48,276 nucleotides of DNA, from assembly GCA_945901045.1 (NCBI GenBank), contig CAMDKK010000027.1:1-48276 (forward strand), written 5' to 3'. Within the stretch, counting starts at the first letter, position 1. Each line of letters starts with the position of its first letter. This DNA is from Limnohabitans sp. Rim8 (GTDB lineage Bacteria; Pseudomonadota; Gammaproteobacteria; Burkholderiales; Burkholderiaceae_C). A program made the translations under genes and the position numbers. Below are positions 25,168-33,655 of this stretch, one piece after another. The notes beneath the pieces were generated by a model. The model was not told where the DNA came from, did not search any database, and was given only the letters and a program-made list of their open reading frames with translations.

Positions 25168-26754
25168 ATGACCACACCCTCACCCACACCCACAGTACCC
25201 ACAGCACCCACAGCACCGACCTCACCGATTCGCCATTTGGTCATCATCTTGGGCGATCAGCTCAGCCATGACGCCAGTGCGCTGGTCGATTTCGACCCGG
25301 CCCACGACGTCGTCTGGATGGCCGAAGCCATGCAGGAGTCGACGCATGTGCCCTCGTCCAAGCAGCGCATTGCGGTGTTCCTGAGTGCCATGCGGCACTT
25401 TGCGCAAACGCTGCGCGACAAGCGCTGGCGGGTGGACTACACCGCGCTCGACCAAGTCGGCCACACCGGAACGCTGCAAGGTGAACTGGCCCGCGCCATG
25501 GCCACATGGCAACCCGCCCAACTGGTGATGACCGCGCCAGGCGACTGGCGCGTTCTGCAGGCACTGCAGGCCACCGCCAAGGCGCAGCAAAGGGAGCTGA
25601 GCGTGCGCGACGACGCCAGCTTTTTCACCACCGTGCGCGACTTTTCGGCGCACATCAAAGGCCGTAAACAGCTGCGCATGGAATACTGGTACCGCGAACA
25701 GCGCCAGCGCTTTGGTATTCTGATGGAGGGCAAACAACCGGTTGGGGGCCAATGGAATTTCGACGCCGACAACCGCGAATCGTTTGGCAAAAAAGGCCCG
25801 CAAAACCTGCCTGCACCCCAACGCTTTGCGCCCGACGAGATCACCCGGCAATTGATGGCGATGGTGCACAAGGTCTTGCCACAGCAGCCCGGCGAGCTGA
25901 CCGAGTTTGGTTGGCCAGTCACGCGTGAGCATGCCCTTCAAGCCATGCAAGACTTCATGGTCCACCGCTTGCCTTTGTTCGGCCAATTCGAAGACGCCAT
26001 GTGGGCGGGTGAGCCCTGGCTCTATCACTCGCAGCTGTCGGTGTGCCTGAACCTCAAGTTGCTCAGTGCGCAAGAGGTGGTCCATGCGGCGCAAAACGCG
26101 TGGCAAAAAGGCCATGCGCCACTGGCTGCCGTGGAAGGGTTTGTGCGGCAGATTCTCGGCTGGCGTGAATACGTGCGCGGCATCTACTGGACGCAGATGC
26201 CCGGCTACCTCGACCTCAACGCGCTGGACGCGCAAGAAGCCTTGCCTGAATTTTTTTGGACGGGCGAGACCGACATGGCCTGCCTGCGCGATGCCTTGCA
26301 GCAAACGCTGCGGCACGGCTATGCGCACCACATCCAGCGGCTGATGGTGCTGGGCCTGTATGGCTTGCTGCTGGGCGTGCAACCGCAGCGCATGCACGAA
26401 TGGTTTTTGAGTGTCTATGTGGACGCTGTGGAATGGGTCGAGCTGCCAAATACGCTGGGCATGTCTCAATTTGGCGATGGCGGGCTGATGGCCAGCAAAC
26501 CTTATGTGGCCAGCGGCAAGTACATCCATCGCATGAGCAACCACTGCCAAGGCTGCAAGTTTGATCCGGCGCAATCGGTCGGGCCACAGGCCTGCCCCTA
26601 CACCACGCTGTATTGGGACTTCTTGCGGCGTCACAAGACATTGTTGGAGAAAAATCCGCGCATGGGCATGCAACTCAAGAACCTGGGCAGGCTCTCGGAT
26701 GAGCAAAGATTGCAAATCCAAGAGACCGCCAGGGCGCACAAGGCCACCCATTGA
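25168..26754 (+). CDS. FeS-containing bacterial photolyase/cryptochrome (FeS-BCP, PhrB/CryB type)
   Basis: The 528-residue protein starts 1 nt after the photolyase stop. A short Pro/Thr repeat (TPSPTPTVPTAPTAPTSP) precedes the photolyase-like N-terminal domain (RHLVIILGDQLSHDASAL). The C-terminal half has GGQWNFDADNRESFGK, EGFVRQILGWREYVRGIYW, MSQFGDGGLMASKPYVASG and the cluster ligands HCQGCKFDP and GPQACPY; with a Cys in SVCLNLKLLS these give the four [4Fe-4S] ligands of prokaryotic (6-4) photolyases. It repairs (6-4) photoproducts or signals in blue light. Co-transcription with the other photolyase is evident from spacing. Confidence 0.92.
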   Translation: MTTPSPTPTVPTAPTAPTSPIRHLVIILGDQLSHDASALVDFDPAHDVVWMAEAMQESTHVPSSKQRIAVFLSAMRHFAQTLRDKRWRVDYTALDQVGHTGTLQGELARAMATWQPAQLVMTAPGDWRVLQALQATAKAQQRELSVRDDASFFTTVRDFSAHIKGRKQLRMEYWYREQRQRFGILMEGKQPVGGQWNFDADNRESFGKKGPQNLPAPQRFAPDEITRQLMAMVHKVLPQQPGELTEFGWPVTREHALQAMQDFMVHRLPLFGQFEDAMWAGEPWLYHSQLSVCLNLKLLSAQEVVHAAQNAWQKGHAPLAAVEGFVRQILGWREYVRGIYWTQMPGYLDLNALDAQEALPEFFWTGETDMACLRDALQQTLRHGYAHHIQRLMVLGLYGLLLGVQPQRMHEWFLSVYVDAVEWVELPNTLGMSQFGDGGLMASKPYVASGKYIHRMSNHCQGCKFDPAQSVGPQACPYTTLYWDFLRRHKTLLEKNPRMGMQLKNLGRLSDEQRLQIQETARAHKATH

Positions 26755-26769
26755 GTGGCTGTGCGTCAG

Positions 26770-27417
26770 TCAGCTCAAACGCAAGGCGTCCATCAGCGTG
26801 AACACCCGTGCAGCACCGGCTTGCAAGAGGGGCTCGTGTAGGGCCGGCGGTGCCGCATAGGCCCACACCGTAGCGCCAGCCGCCACACCTGCGGTAATGC
26901 CCACGGTGGTGTCTTCGATCACCAGGCAACGTGCCGGGTCGATCTGCAAATAGGCAGCGGCGGCCAGGTACACATCGGGGTATGGTTTGCTGCGCGGCAT
27001 TTCGTGACCACTGAAAATACGGCCTTCAAAAAAGTCATGCAAACCGACTTTTTTGAGCATCATCTCGACCTTGAAGCGGTCCGCACCAGAGGCCACCGCG
27101 ATGCGGCCCTGACAATGCGCATGCAAGTGCGCCACAGCCTCGTGCACGCCTTCGATGGCGGTGATATTGGCTTGCAAACGCACATTGCGGCGCTCAAAAA
27201 ACACTTGCAGCCAGGCGTCGGTGAGAGGCTGCCCGGTATGGGCTTCAATGGTATCGCGCTGGCTTTTGACCGTATGGCCGACAAAGCGCTGCATGCACTC
27301 GGCCAGGCTCATGCGCCAGCCTTGTTCTTCAAACATGTCACGCAACACGCCGCAGGTGATGGCTTCGCTGTCAACGAGCACGCCGTCGCAGTCAAACAAA
27401 ATGGCTTCAAATGTCAT
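26770..27417 (-). CDS. HAD-IA family phosphatase/phosphomutase-like
   Basis: The 215-residue protein has ILFDCDGVLVDSE (D9xD11 nucleophile motif), a helical cap domain, VASGADRFKVEMML (motif II), the Lys in SKPYPDVYLAA (motif III) and CLVIEDTTVGITAGVAAG (motif IV). This matches the beta-phosphoglucomutase/phosphoglycolate phosphatase branch. The substrate is unknown. It is convergent with the photolyase operon across only 15 bp. Confidence 0.88.
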   Translation of the reverse strand: MTFEAILFDCDGVLVDSEAITCGVLRDMFEEQGWRMSLAECMQRFVGHTVKSQRDTIEAHTGQPLTDAWLQVFFERRNVRLQANITAIEGVHEAVAHLHAHCQGRIAVASGADRFKVEMMLKKVGLHDFFEGRIFSGHEMPRSKPYPDVYLAAAAYLQIDPARCLVIEDTTVGITAGVAAGATVWAYAAPPALHEPLLQAGAARVFTLMDALRLS

Positions 27418-27448
27418 GCCGCGATGATACGGGGCGAATCACACGTTT

Positions 27449-27847
27449 TCAGAGCACATCGCCGTCCAAATAGAACCAGCGTCCATCTTCGCGCACAAAA
27501 CGGCTGAGCTCGTGCTGGCGGGTGGCCTTGCCGCCCACGCGAAAACGGGCGATAAATTCGACTACAGCGGTGTCCTGACCCGTGATGCGGTGCTGCTTGA
27601 TCGAAAGCCCCAGCCATTTGGCGCCTGCCTCCAACGCCAAATTGACTGGGCGTTGACTGCTGTGCCAAGTTGCCAAGAGGTAGGGTATGTCGCCACATAC
27701 AAAGGCGCTGTAACGAGAGCGCATCAGGCTTTCGGCGTCCGGTGCAGCAATGCCAGCGTGGCAGGGGCCGCAGCAGGCATCGAAAGTCAGCGCTTGGCCT
27801 TGCGGGTTAGCGCTTGTTCTGCCGCAGGGGCAAGGCGTTGGATTCAT
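27449..27847 (-). CDS. YchJ family (UPF0225) SEC-C-type protein
   Basis: From ATG 27847 the product has 132 residues. It opens with [10 protein letters not shown] and [10 protein letters not shown] (zinc-binding SEC-C-like cysteines), then the YchJ signature [30 protein letters not shown] and ends [14 protein letters not shown]. Function unknown; in many bacteria a small stand-alone protein. The start is chosen where family similarity begins; the longer frame upstream runs into REP-like sequence. It lies 31 nt upstream of the HAD gene on the same strand. Confidence 0.87.
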   Translation of the reverse strand: MNPTPCPCGRTSANPQGQALTFDACCGPCHAGIAAPDAESLMRSRYSAFVCGDIPYLLATWHSSQRPVNLALEAGAKWLGLSIKQHRITGQDTAVVEFIARFRVGGKATRQHELSRFVREDGRWFYLDGDVL

Positions 27848-27892
27848 AGCGACAGGGAGCAAGGGGGCATGGGTTGATGGGGCATTGGCTTT

Positions 27893-27967
27893 GTAGCCAG
27901 CCTGCTGGCGATTGAATGAGTCCGCGCATAGGAGCAATCAAAACATCGCCAGCAGGCTGGCTCCTAC
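27893..27967. repeat. REP-like inverted pair upstream of ychJ
   Basis: A left element with three bases missing (27893-27913, GTAGCCAGCC then TGCTGGCGATT) faces an inverted full copy (27945-27967, ATCGCCAGCAGGC then TGGCTCCTAC). The two arms can pair into a long cruciform, the typical REPIN organisation. It fills the gap between ychJ and the acyl-CoA dehydrogenase gene. Confidence 0.82.
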
Positions 27968-27987
27968 AAGTCACTGTCGGCAATGCG

Positions 27988-29115
27988 TTATAGCGCGCGC
28001 TGGATGATGATTTTTTGCACGTCGCTGGTGCCTTCGTAGATCTGGCACACGCGCACGTCGCGGTAAATGCGCTCGACCGGATAGTCGCTCACATAGCCGT
28101 AGCCGCCGAGGGTCTGAATGGCGGCGGAGCAGACCTGCTCGGCCATTTCGCTGGCAAACAACTTGGCCATGGCCGCTTCTTTCAGGCAAGGCCGGCCCGC
28201 GTCGCGCAGACTGGCTGCGTGCCAGATCAGTTGGCGTGCGGCTTCGAGTTGCGTGGCGCAATCGGCCAAGCGAAAACCCACGGCCTGGTGATTGAAGATG
28301 GGCGTACCAAAGCTTTCGCGCTGCTTGGCATAGTCGACGGCCACCTCGAATGCGCTGCGCGCCATGCCCAGGCTTTGCGCGGCGATGCCAATGCGCCCGC
28401 CTTCCAAAGACGACAGGGCGATCTTGTAGCCGTCTCCCTCTTGGCCAATTAAATTTTCTACCGGGACGCGGCAGTTGTCGAAATTGATTTGCGCCGTGTC
28501 GCTGCTGTGTTGACCCAGCTTGTTTTCGAGCCTGGCCACCACGTAGCCAGGGGCGCTGGTGGGCACCAAGAAGGTGCTCATGCCCTTCTTGCCTGCGCCC
28601 TTGTCGGTCACAGCGATCACCACGGCCACGTCGCCGTTTTGGCCACTGGTGATGAATTGCTTGACGCCGTTGATGACATACTCTTCGCCCACCTTCACGG
28701 CGGTCGTGCGCAGCGCCGAAGCGTCCGAGCCCACATGCGGCTCGGTCAGGCAAAACGCGCCAAGCATCTGGCCTTGCGCCAAAGGCCGCAGCCACTGTTC
28801 TTTTTGCGCGGCGTTGCCGTACATCATCAAAATGGCGTTGACCGGGCAGTTGGTCACACTGATCACGGTGCTGGTACCGCCGTCACCCGCAGCAATTTCT
28901 TCCAGCACCAGCGCCAGCGTCACATAGTCCAGACCCGCGCCGCCCAGGTCTTCGGGCACGCAAATGCCGTACGCACCCAGCTCGGCCAGGCCCTTGTGGA
29001 CGTCTTTGGGAAAGTGGTGCTTTTTATCCCACTCGGCGGCATGGGGCCAGAGTTCACGCTGCGCAAAGTCGCGCACCGCGTCGCGGATCATGTCCTGGTC
29101 GGGGGTCAGCAGCAT
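27988..29115 (-). CDS. Acyl-CoA dehydrogenase, short/branched-chain type
   Basis: The 375-residue protein has the full acyl-CoA dehydrogenase order: N-terminal helices ([21 protein letters not shown]), LGAFCLTEPHVGSDASAL, the FAD segment EYVINGVKQFITSGQNGDVAV, RIGIAAQSLGMARSAFEVAV and the catalytic Glu (about residue 361) in CQIYEGTSDVQKIIIQRAL. The Glu position is that of short- and medium-chain enzymes and differs from the LiuA enzyme in this window. Substrate chain length is not resolved. It follows the SDR gene by 20 nt and the thiolase further upstream, in the same orientation, so it probably belongs to the liuA-led acyl-CoA operon. Confidence 0.92.
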   Translation of the reverse strand: MLLTPDQDMIRDAVRDFAQRELWPHAAEWDKKHHFPKDVHKGLAELGAYGICVPEDLGGAGLDYVTLALVLEEIAAGDGGTSTVISVTNCPVNAILMMYGNAAQKEQWLRPLAQGQMLGAFCLTEPHVGSDASALRTTAVKVGEEYVINGVKQFITSGQNGDVAVVIAVTDKGAGKKGMSTFLVPTSAPGYVVARLENKLGQHSSDTAQINFDNCRVPVENLIGQEGDGYKIALSSLEGGRIGIAAQSLGMARSAFEVAVDYAKQRESFGTPIFNHQAVGFRLADCATQLEAARQLIWHAASLRDAGRPCLKEAAMAKLFASEMAEQVCSAAIQTLGGYGYVSDYPVERIYRDVRVCQIYEGTSDVQKIIIQRAL

Positions 29116-29135
29116 GGTTTTCTTTCGTTATCGGT

Positions 29136-29813
29136 TCACCATGGGAGGGGCGTGCCGTCGTGGTTCAAAAAAGCACCCCGGTCCTCAGGGCGCGGATGCG
29201 TGCGGATACGTTCGAGCGTCTGGCGCAGACTGGTGGCACTTTGCGCGGGCGTGAGCGGGGCCTGTGCGCCGCCCATTTCGGTCTGCACCCAACCAGGATG
29301 CAATGCCACGCAGCCAATTTCAGGAAAGTCATGTTGTGCGCACCGCACGTACATATTCAATGCCACCTTACTCATGCGGTACAGCGCAGCCATACTGGTT
29401 TGCGTCTGTGTCAGACTGCCAAGGTGGCTGCTGATGGCCGCAAATACGCCCTTTGCTTCAATCAGCATGGGCGCGATCTGTGGCAACACCATCATCGGGC
29501 CCATGGCATTGGTATGCATCAAGAGATCAAATTTTTCACGCGTCGGCGGCGATGTGGTGGTATCCCTATCGCCAACGCCTGCTACATAGATTGCAAGATC
29601 GATTTTTTCACCATCGAGCTGCCACGCCAGGCCGCTGTTGCTGGCCGGGTTGGCCACATCCAAACGAAAGGTTTCAGCGCCCAAAGCTTTGAGTCGGGCC
29701 AAACCTTCGTCGTTGCGAGCGGTCGCGATCACGCGCCAGCCGTCATCCAGGTACTGGCGCGCCAGTGCCAAGCCAATACCACGCGACGCGCCGATGAGGA
29801 GGACAGTGTTCAT
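29136..29813 (-). CDS. Short-chain dehydrogenase/reductase (SDR) family protein
   Basis: The 225-residue protein has the nucleotide-binding VLLIGASRGIGLALARQY, LDVANPAS (Asp of the adenine pocket), YVAGVG in place of NNAG, and the catalytic residues in AAISSHLGSL (Ser) and YRMSKVALN (Tyr/Lys). This is the C-factor-like branch of small SDRs. The substrate is unknown. It stands between a 3-unit REP array and the acyl-CoA dehydrogenase gene. Confidence 0.85.
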   Translation of the reverse strand: MNTVLLIGASRGIGLALARQYLDDGWRVIATARNDEGLARLKALGAETFRLDVANPASNSGLAWQLDGEKIDLAIYVAGVGDRDTTTSPPTREKFDLLMHTNAMGPMMVLPQIAPMLIEAKGVFAAISSHLGSLTQTQTSMAALYRMSKVALNMYVRCAQHDFPEIGCVALHPGWVQTEMGGAQAPLTPAQSATSLRQTLERIRTHPRPEDRGAFLNHDGTPLPW

Positions 29814-29832
29814 GCTTGTTTATTTCTTTTTT

Positions 29833-29978
29833 GTAGGAGCCAGCCTGCTGGCGATGCTTGTTGGTGTCCGCTCATCGCTAAAGCCGATTGCCACCAGGGC
29901 AGGCTCCTAAAAACGCCGATTGCATTAAGGGCAGGTTCCTTCAAATGCCGATCGCCAGCAGGCTGGCTCCTACAAGGG
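29833..29978. repeat. REP-derived cluster with a 3 x 32-bp tandem array
   Basis: A forward REP-like element (29833-29855) is followed by three consecutive 32-bp units starting at 29883, 29915 and 29947. Each unit begins GCCGAT and contains a GGCTCCT or GGTTCCT core. The last unit is a full inverted copy of the element (ATCGCCAGCAGGC then TGGCTCCTAC, 29951-29973); the first two are diverged. The array separates the SDR and thiolase genes. Confidence 0.82.
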
Positions 29979-29988
29979 CGTTGATCCA

Positions 29989-31182
29989 TCAAATCAATTC
30001 CAGCGCAACAGCCGTGCCTTCGCCGCCGCCAATGCACAGCGTAGCCAGGCCTTTTTTCAAACCGCGCGCCTTGAGCGCATGGATCAAGGTCACCATGATG
30101 CGCGCACCGGACGCGCCAATTGGGTGGCCCAAGGCACAAGCGCCGCCGTTGACGTTGACCTTATCGTGCGGCACGCCCAGCTCTTTCATGAGCGCCATTG
30201 GCACCACCGCAAAGGCTTCATTGACTTCCCACAGATCCACGTCTTCCACCGTCCAGCCCGCTTTGGCCAAAGCCTTTTGCGTCGCGCCCACAGGGGCCGT
30301 GGCAAACCATTCAGGCTCTTGCGCGTGCGTAGCGTGGCTGACGATGCGGGCCAATGGCTTGCAGCCGAGTTGGGCGGCGGTGCTGGCGCGCATCAACACC
30401 ATGGCGGCAGCCCCGTCGTTGATCGACGAACTGCTGGCGGCGGTGATGGTGCCGTCTTTCTTGAAGGCGGGCTTGAGCGAGGTGATCTTCTCGAGTTTGA
30501 CTTTTCCAGGGCCTTCGTCGATGGAGACCACGCGTTCGCCGCTGCGGTCTTTCACCGTGACGGGCGTGATCTCGGCGGCAAACGCACCGGACTCGGTGGC
30601 GGCCTTGGCGCGCTGCACGCTGGTGGTGGCAAAGTGGTCTTGCTCGGCACGGGTGAAGCTGTATTTGGCCGCACAGTCTTCGCCAAAGGTGCCCATGCTG
30701 CGGCCGGCTTCGTAGGCGTCTTCCAGGCCGTCCAGCATCATGTGGTCGTAAATTTTGTCGTGGCCCATGCGGTAGCCTCCTCGGCCCTTGAGCATGAGGT
30801 AAGGCGCATTGGTCATGCTTTCCATGCCACCGGCCACCAGCACGTCGTGCGTGCCCGCAACCAGCATGTCGTGCGCAAACATGGCCGCGCGCATGCCTGA
30901 GCCGCACATCTTGGACAGAGTGACAGCGCCCGCGCTTTGGGGCAAACCGCCCTTGAAGCCGGCCTGACGCGCTGGGGCCTGGCCTTGGCCGGCCATAAGG
31001 CAGTTGCCAAACAGCACTTCGGTCACGAGTTCGGGCGTGAATTGCGAGTTCAGGCCAGCGCGTTCGACCGCCGCCTTGATGGCCGCACCGCCCAGATCGT
31101 GCGCTGCGAGTGTTGAAAAGTCACCCTGAAAACTACCCATGGGGGTGCGCGCTGCGCTGACAATAACGATGGGGTCGGACAT
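29989..31182 (-). CDS. Acetyl-CoA C-acetyltransferase (thiolase)
   Basis: The 397-residue biosynthetic/degradative thiolase has the acyl-binding Cys in VTLSKMCGSGMRAAM (C93), VAGGMESMTNAPY, NEAFAVVPMA, the active-site His in NGGACALGHPIGASGAR (about residue 353) and the C-terminal Cys in LCIGGGEGTAVALE (about 383). It interconverts acetoacetyl-CoA and two acetyl-CoA, fitting the disposal of acetoacetate produced by MvaB. GAGGAGA stands 6 nt before the ATG. It follows carbonic anhydrase and liuA in the same direction. Confidence 0.92.
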   Translation of the reverse strand: MSDPIVIVSAARTPMGSFQGDFSTLAAHDLGGAAIKAAVERAGLNSQFTPELVTEVLFGNCLMAGQGQAPARQAGFKGGLPQSAGAVTLSKMCGSGMRAAMFAHDMLVAGTHDVLVAGGMESMTNAPYLMLKGRGGYRMGHDKIYDHMMLDGLEDAYEAGRSMGTFGEDCAAKYSFTRAEQDHFATTSVQRAKAATESGAFAAEITPVTVKDRSGERVVSIDEGPGKVKLEKITSLKPAFKKDGTITAASSSSINDGAAAMVLMRASTAAQLGCKPLARIVSHATHAQEPEWFATAPVGATQKALAKAGWTVEDVDLWEVNEAFAVVPMALMKELGVPHDKVNVNGGACALGHPIGASGARIMVTLIHALKARGLKKGLATLCIGGGEGTAVALELI

Positions 31183-31226
31183 GTGTTCTCCTCAAGAGTT
31201 TGTACAAAAGGCTGCACCCTTAAGGC

Positions 31227-31877
31227 TCAGCCTCGGGGGTAGCGTTTGAAAGCGCGGCGAAAGACATTCACCACTTCATGCGCGCCGGTCATGCTGACGT
31301 CCAGGTCTTTGACCAGGCCGTCCTCCAGGCCGTAAATCCAGCCATGGACGGTGACTTTTTGGCCTCGGCTCCAAGCGTCTTGCATCACGTTAGACAAAGC
31401 AACGTTGCCGACTTGCTCGATCACGTTCATCTCGCACATCACGGACTCGAGCTCGGCCTGCGGCAAGTGGTTGAGGCGTTGGCGGTGGCGCAAGCGCACG
31501 TCTTGCACATGGCGCAGCCAGTTGTCAGCCAGGCCCACGCGGGTGCCACGGGTGGCGGCCAAGACGCCACCGCAGCCGTAATGGCCCACGACCATGATGT
31601 GCTCGACTTTGAGCGCATCCACCGCGTACTGGATGACCGATAAGGCATTGAGGTCTGAATGCACCACCACGTTCGCCACGTTGCGGTGGACAAAGACCTC
31701 GCCCGGATCGAGGCCGGTAATCTGATTGGCCGGCACCCGGCTGTCGGAGCAGCCAATCCACAGGTATTTGGGGGATTGCTGGTTGGCCAGGCGACTGAAA
31801 TAGGACGGGTTCTCCTGCTGCATGCGTGCAGCCCAAGCCCGGTTGTTGTCAAAAAGATGCTGAAGTGAATTGCTCAT
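31227..31877 (-). CDS. can: Beta-class carbonic anhydrase
   Basis: The 216-residue protein (from ATG 31877) interconverts CO2 and bicarbonate. Zinc ligands and partners are visible: C43 and D45 in WIGCSDSRVPAN, H99 and C102 in VVGHYGCGGVLA. VHRNVANVV and HGWIYGLEDGLVKDL complete the plant/E. coli Can-type fold. It sits between liuA (29 nt upstream) and the thiolase gene, so it is likely co-expressed with leucine catabolism, where methylcrotonyl-CoA carboxylase uses bicarbonate. A longer upstream frame extends toward liuA but lacks family similarity. Confidence 0.93.
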   Translation of the reverse strand: MSNSLQHLFDNNRAWAARMQQENPSYFSRLANQQSPKYLWIGCSDSRVPANQITGLDPGEVFVHRNVANVVVHSDLNALSVIQYAVDALKVEHIMVVGHYGCGGVLAATRGTRVGLADNWLRHVQDVRLRHRQRLNHLPQAELESVMCEMNVIEQVGNVALSNVMQDAWSRGQKVTVHGWIYGLEDGLVKDLDVSMTGAHEVVNVFRRAFKRYPRG

Positions 31878-31906
31878 GCATCCATTTTCGCAGGGCTGCG
31901 ATAACC

Positions 31907-33088
31907 TCAGCGGGTTTCGGAAAACAATTCGCGGCCAATCAGCATCCTGCGGATCTCGCTGGTACCGGCGCCAATTTCGTAAAGTTTGGCGTCGCGCCAC
32001 AAACGGCCCAGCGGGTAGTCGTTGATGTAGCCGTTACCGCCAAAAATCTGCACGCCTTCACCGGCCATCCAGGTGGCTTTTTCTGCAGTCCACAAAATCA
32101 CGGAAGCGCAGTCTTTGCGAACTTGGCGCACGTGTTCGGTACCCAGCAGGTCCAGGTTCTTGGCTACGGTGTAGGCGAACGAGCGACCGGCCTGCAGCAC
32201 GGTGTACATATCGGCCACTTTGCCCTGGATGAGTTGGAACTCCCCTATGCTTTGGCCAAACTGCTTGCGATCATGGATGTAGGGGATGACGTTGTCCATC
32301 ACAGCCTGCATGATGCCCAGGGGCCCGCCGCTGAGCACGGCGCGTTCATAATCCAGGCCGCTCATCAGCACCTTGGCGCCGTTGTTCAGGCCGCCCAGAA
32401 TATTCTCGACCGGTACTTCGACGTTGTTGAACACCAGCTCGCCGGTGTGGCTGCCGCGCATGCCCAGTTTGTCGAGCTTTTGCGCGATGCTGAATCCTTG
32501 CATGCCCTTTTCGATCAGAAAGGCCGTCACGCCGCGCGCCCCGAGCTCGGGTTCGCTCTTCGCGTAGACCACCAGCGTGTCGGCGTCAGGGCCATTGGTG
32601 ATCCACATCTTGTTGCCATTCAGCAGGTAGTAGCCGCCTTTGTCTTCGGCTTTGAGCTTCATGCTCAGCACATCAGAACCCGCGCCGGGCTCGCTCATGG
32701 CCAATGCGCCCACATGCTCGCCGCTGATCAGCTTAGGCAGGTATTTGGCGCGCTGCTCGCTTGTGCCGTTGCGCTTGATCTGGTTCACGCACAAGTTGGA
32801 GTGCGCGCCGTAGGAGAGACCCACGCTGGCAGAGGCGCGCGAGATCTCTTCGATCGCGATCATGTGCGCTAAGTAACCCATGTTGGCGCCGCCGTATTCC
32901 TCGCCCACGGTGATGCCCAGTACGCCCAGTTCGCCCATCTTGCGCCACAGGTCCATTGGGAATTGGTCGCTCCGGTCGATCTCGGCTGCACGGGGTGCGA
33001 TTTCGGCTTGCGCAAAGTCGCGCACTGCGTCGCGCAAGGCGTCTATCTCTTCACCGAGTTGAAAATTCAGGCCAGGCAGATTGTTCAT
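31907..33088 (-). CDS. liuA: Isovaleryl-CoA dehydrogenase
   Basis: The 393-residue flavoenzyme converts isovaleryl-CoA to 3-methylcrotonyl-CoA. It shows [52 protein letters not shown] and, decisive for this subfamily, the catalytic Glu within [18 protein letters not shown] (about E248) rather than near the C-terminus. It ends in [17 protein letters not shown], with Gly in place of the usual C-terminal Glu. Start at ATG 33088 with GGAG 7 nt upstream; an in-frame codon at 33100 overlaps that site. It follows the PaaI thioesterase gene and is probably controlled by the LiuR-type palindrome at 33601. Confidence 0.95.
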   Translation of the reverse strand: MNNLPGLNFQLGEEIDALRDAVRDFAQAEIAPRAAEIDRSDQFPMDLWRKMGELGVLGITVGEEYGGANMGYLAHMIAIEEISRASASVGLSYGAHSNLCVNQIKRNGTSEQRAKYLPKLISGEHVGALAMSEPGAGSDVLSMKLKAEDKGGYYLLNGNKMWITNGPDADTLVVYAKSEPELGARGVTAFLIEKGMQGFSIAQKLDKLGMRGSHTGELVFNNVEVPVENILGGLNNGAKVLMSGLDYERAVLSGGPLGIMQAVMDNVIPYIHDRKQFGQSIGEFQLIQGKVADMYTVLQAGRSFAYTVAKNLDLLGTEHVRQVRKDCASVILWTAEKATWMAGEGVQIFGGNGYINDYPLGRLWRDAKLYEIGAGTSEIRRMLIGRELFSETR

Positions 33089-33116
33089 GCGTTTCTCCAT
33101 TCAGTGTGTTTTTGTA

Positions 33117-33560
33117 TCAATACGTTTGGGGCACGGGCACCAAGGTTTGCTGCATCACAGCGCAAACCGATTCTTTGCCATCAGCACCCACATGCACCAC
33201 CTGCGCCGATGTGACGATGATGCGCTGACCCGCTTTGACAACCCTGCCAGTGGCCCGCAGCTCACCGCTTTGAAAGCTGCGCAGAAAATTAATTTTGTAC
33301 TCTACAGTCGTGACTTCCATGCCTTGGGGCGCCACGGTCAATCCCGCATAACCGCCCGCAATGTCAGCCAATGTGCCCATGGCGCCACCATGAAACCCCC
33401 CTTGCTGCTGGCTCACTTTGTCACCGTAGGCAAGCGCCACCTCGACACAACCGGACTCGACCCGCAGCAAACGTGCCTCTAAATGCCGCATCATTCCTTG
33501 GCGTGCAAAGCTTTGAGAGACACGTTCAAACAAGGCACAAGGGGCAACAGAAGAAGACAT
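33117..33560 (-). CDS. PaaI family hotdog-fold thioesterase
   Basis: The 147-residue protein has the hotdog signature QQGGFHGGAMGTLADIAGGYAG and VTTVEYKINFLRSFQSGE, typical of PaaI/YdiI-like acyl-CoA thioesterases that release CoA from stalled or toxic acyl-CoAs. It is the first gene after the LiuR-type palindrome and lies 28 nt upstream of liuA, so it may protect CoA pools during leucine breakdown. Its acyl specificity is unknown. Confidence 0.88.
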   Translation of the reverse strand: MSSSVAPCALFERVSQSFARQGMMRHLEARLLRVESGCVEVALAYGDKVSQQQGGFHGGAMGTLADIAGGYAGLTVAPQGMEVTTVEYKINFLRSFQSGELRATGRVVKAGQRIIVTSAQVVHVGADGKESVCAVMQQTLVPVPQTY

Positions 33561-33600
33561 ATCGGCAATTCAGATAAAGATGGCAATCGGTGCCGACTTT

Positions 33601-33626
33601 AATTGACGTTTACGTAAACGTCAATT
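33601..33626 (-). promoter_or_regulatory. LiuR-type operator upstream of the thioesterase-liuA operon
   Basis: A perfect 26-bp palindrome has half-sites AATTGACGTTTAC and GTAAACGTCAATT. On the minus strand its TTGACG can serve as a -35 with TAAAGT 17 bp further as a weak -10, so the dyad spans the promoter spacer as is usual for MerR-type activators/repressors. It lies 40 nt upstream of the thioesterase start. Confidence 0.85.
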
Positions 33627-33655
33627 GATTTTTATCTCAAATTTAATTCCTGCAT

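Noticed and set aside
25222-26751. 509-codon open frame on the minus strand opposite the FeS-type photolyase
   Set aside because: Antisense shadow of a strongly conserved gene; composition dominated by His, Gln, Arg and Leu, and no plausible ribosome-binding site.
28489-29589. 366-codon plus-strand frame across the acyl-CoA dehydrogenase and SDR genes
   Set aside because: Antisense to two genes with intact catalytic motifs; looks like a compositional artefact.
29883-29978. Possible short CRISPR array (three 32-bp units)
   Set aside because: Units are contiguous without spacers, are diverged, and contain the dispersed REP-like core; no cas genes are nearby.
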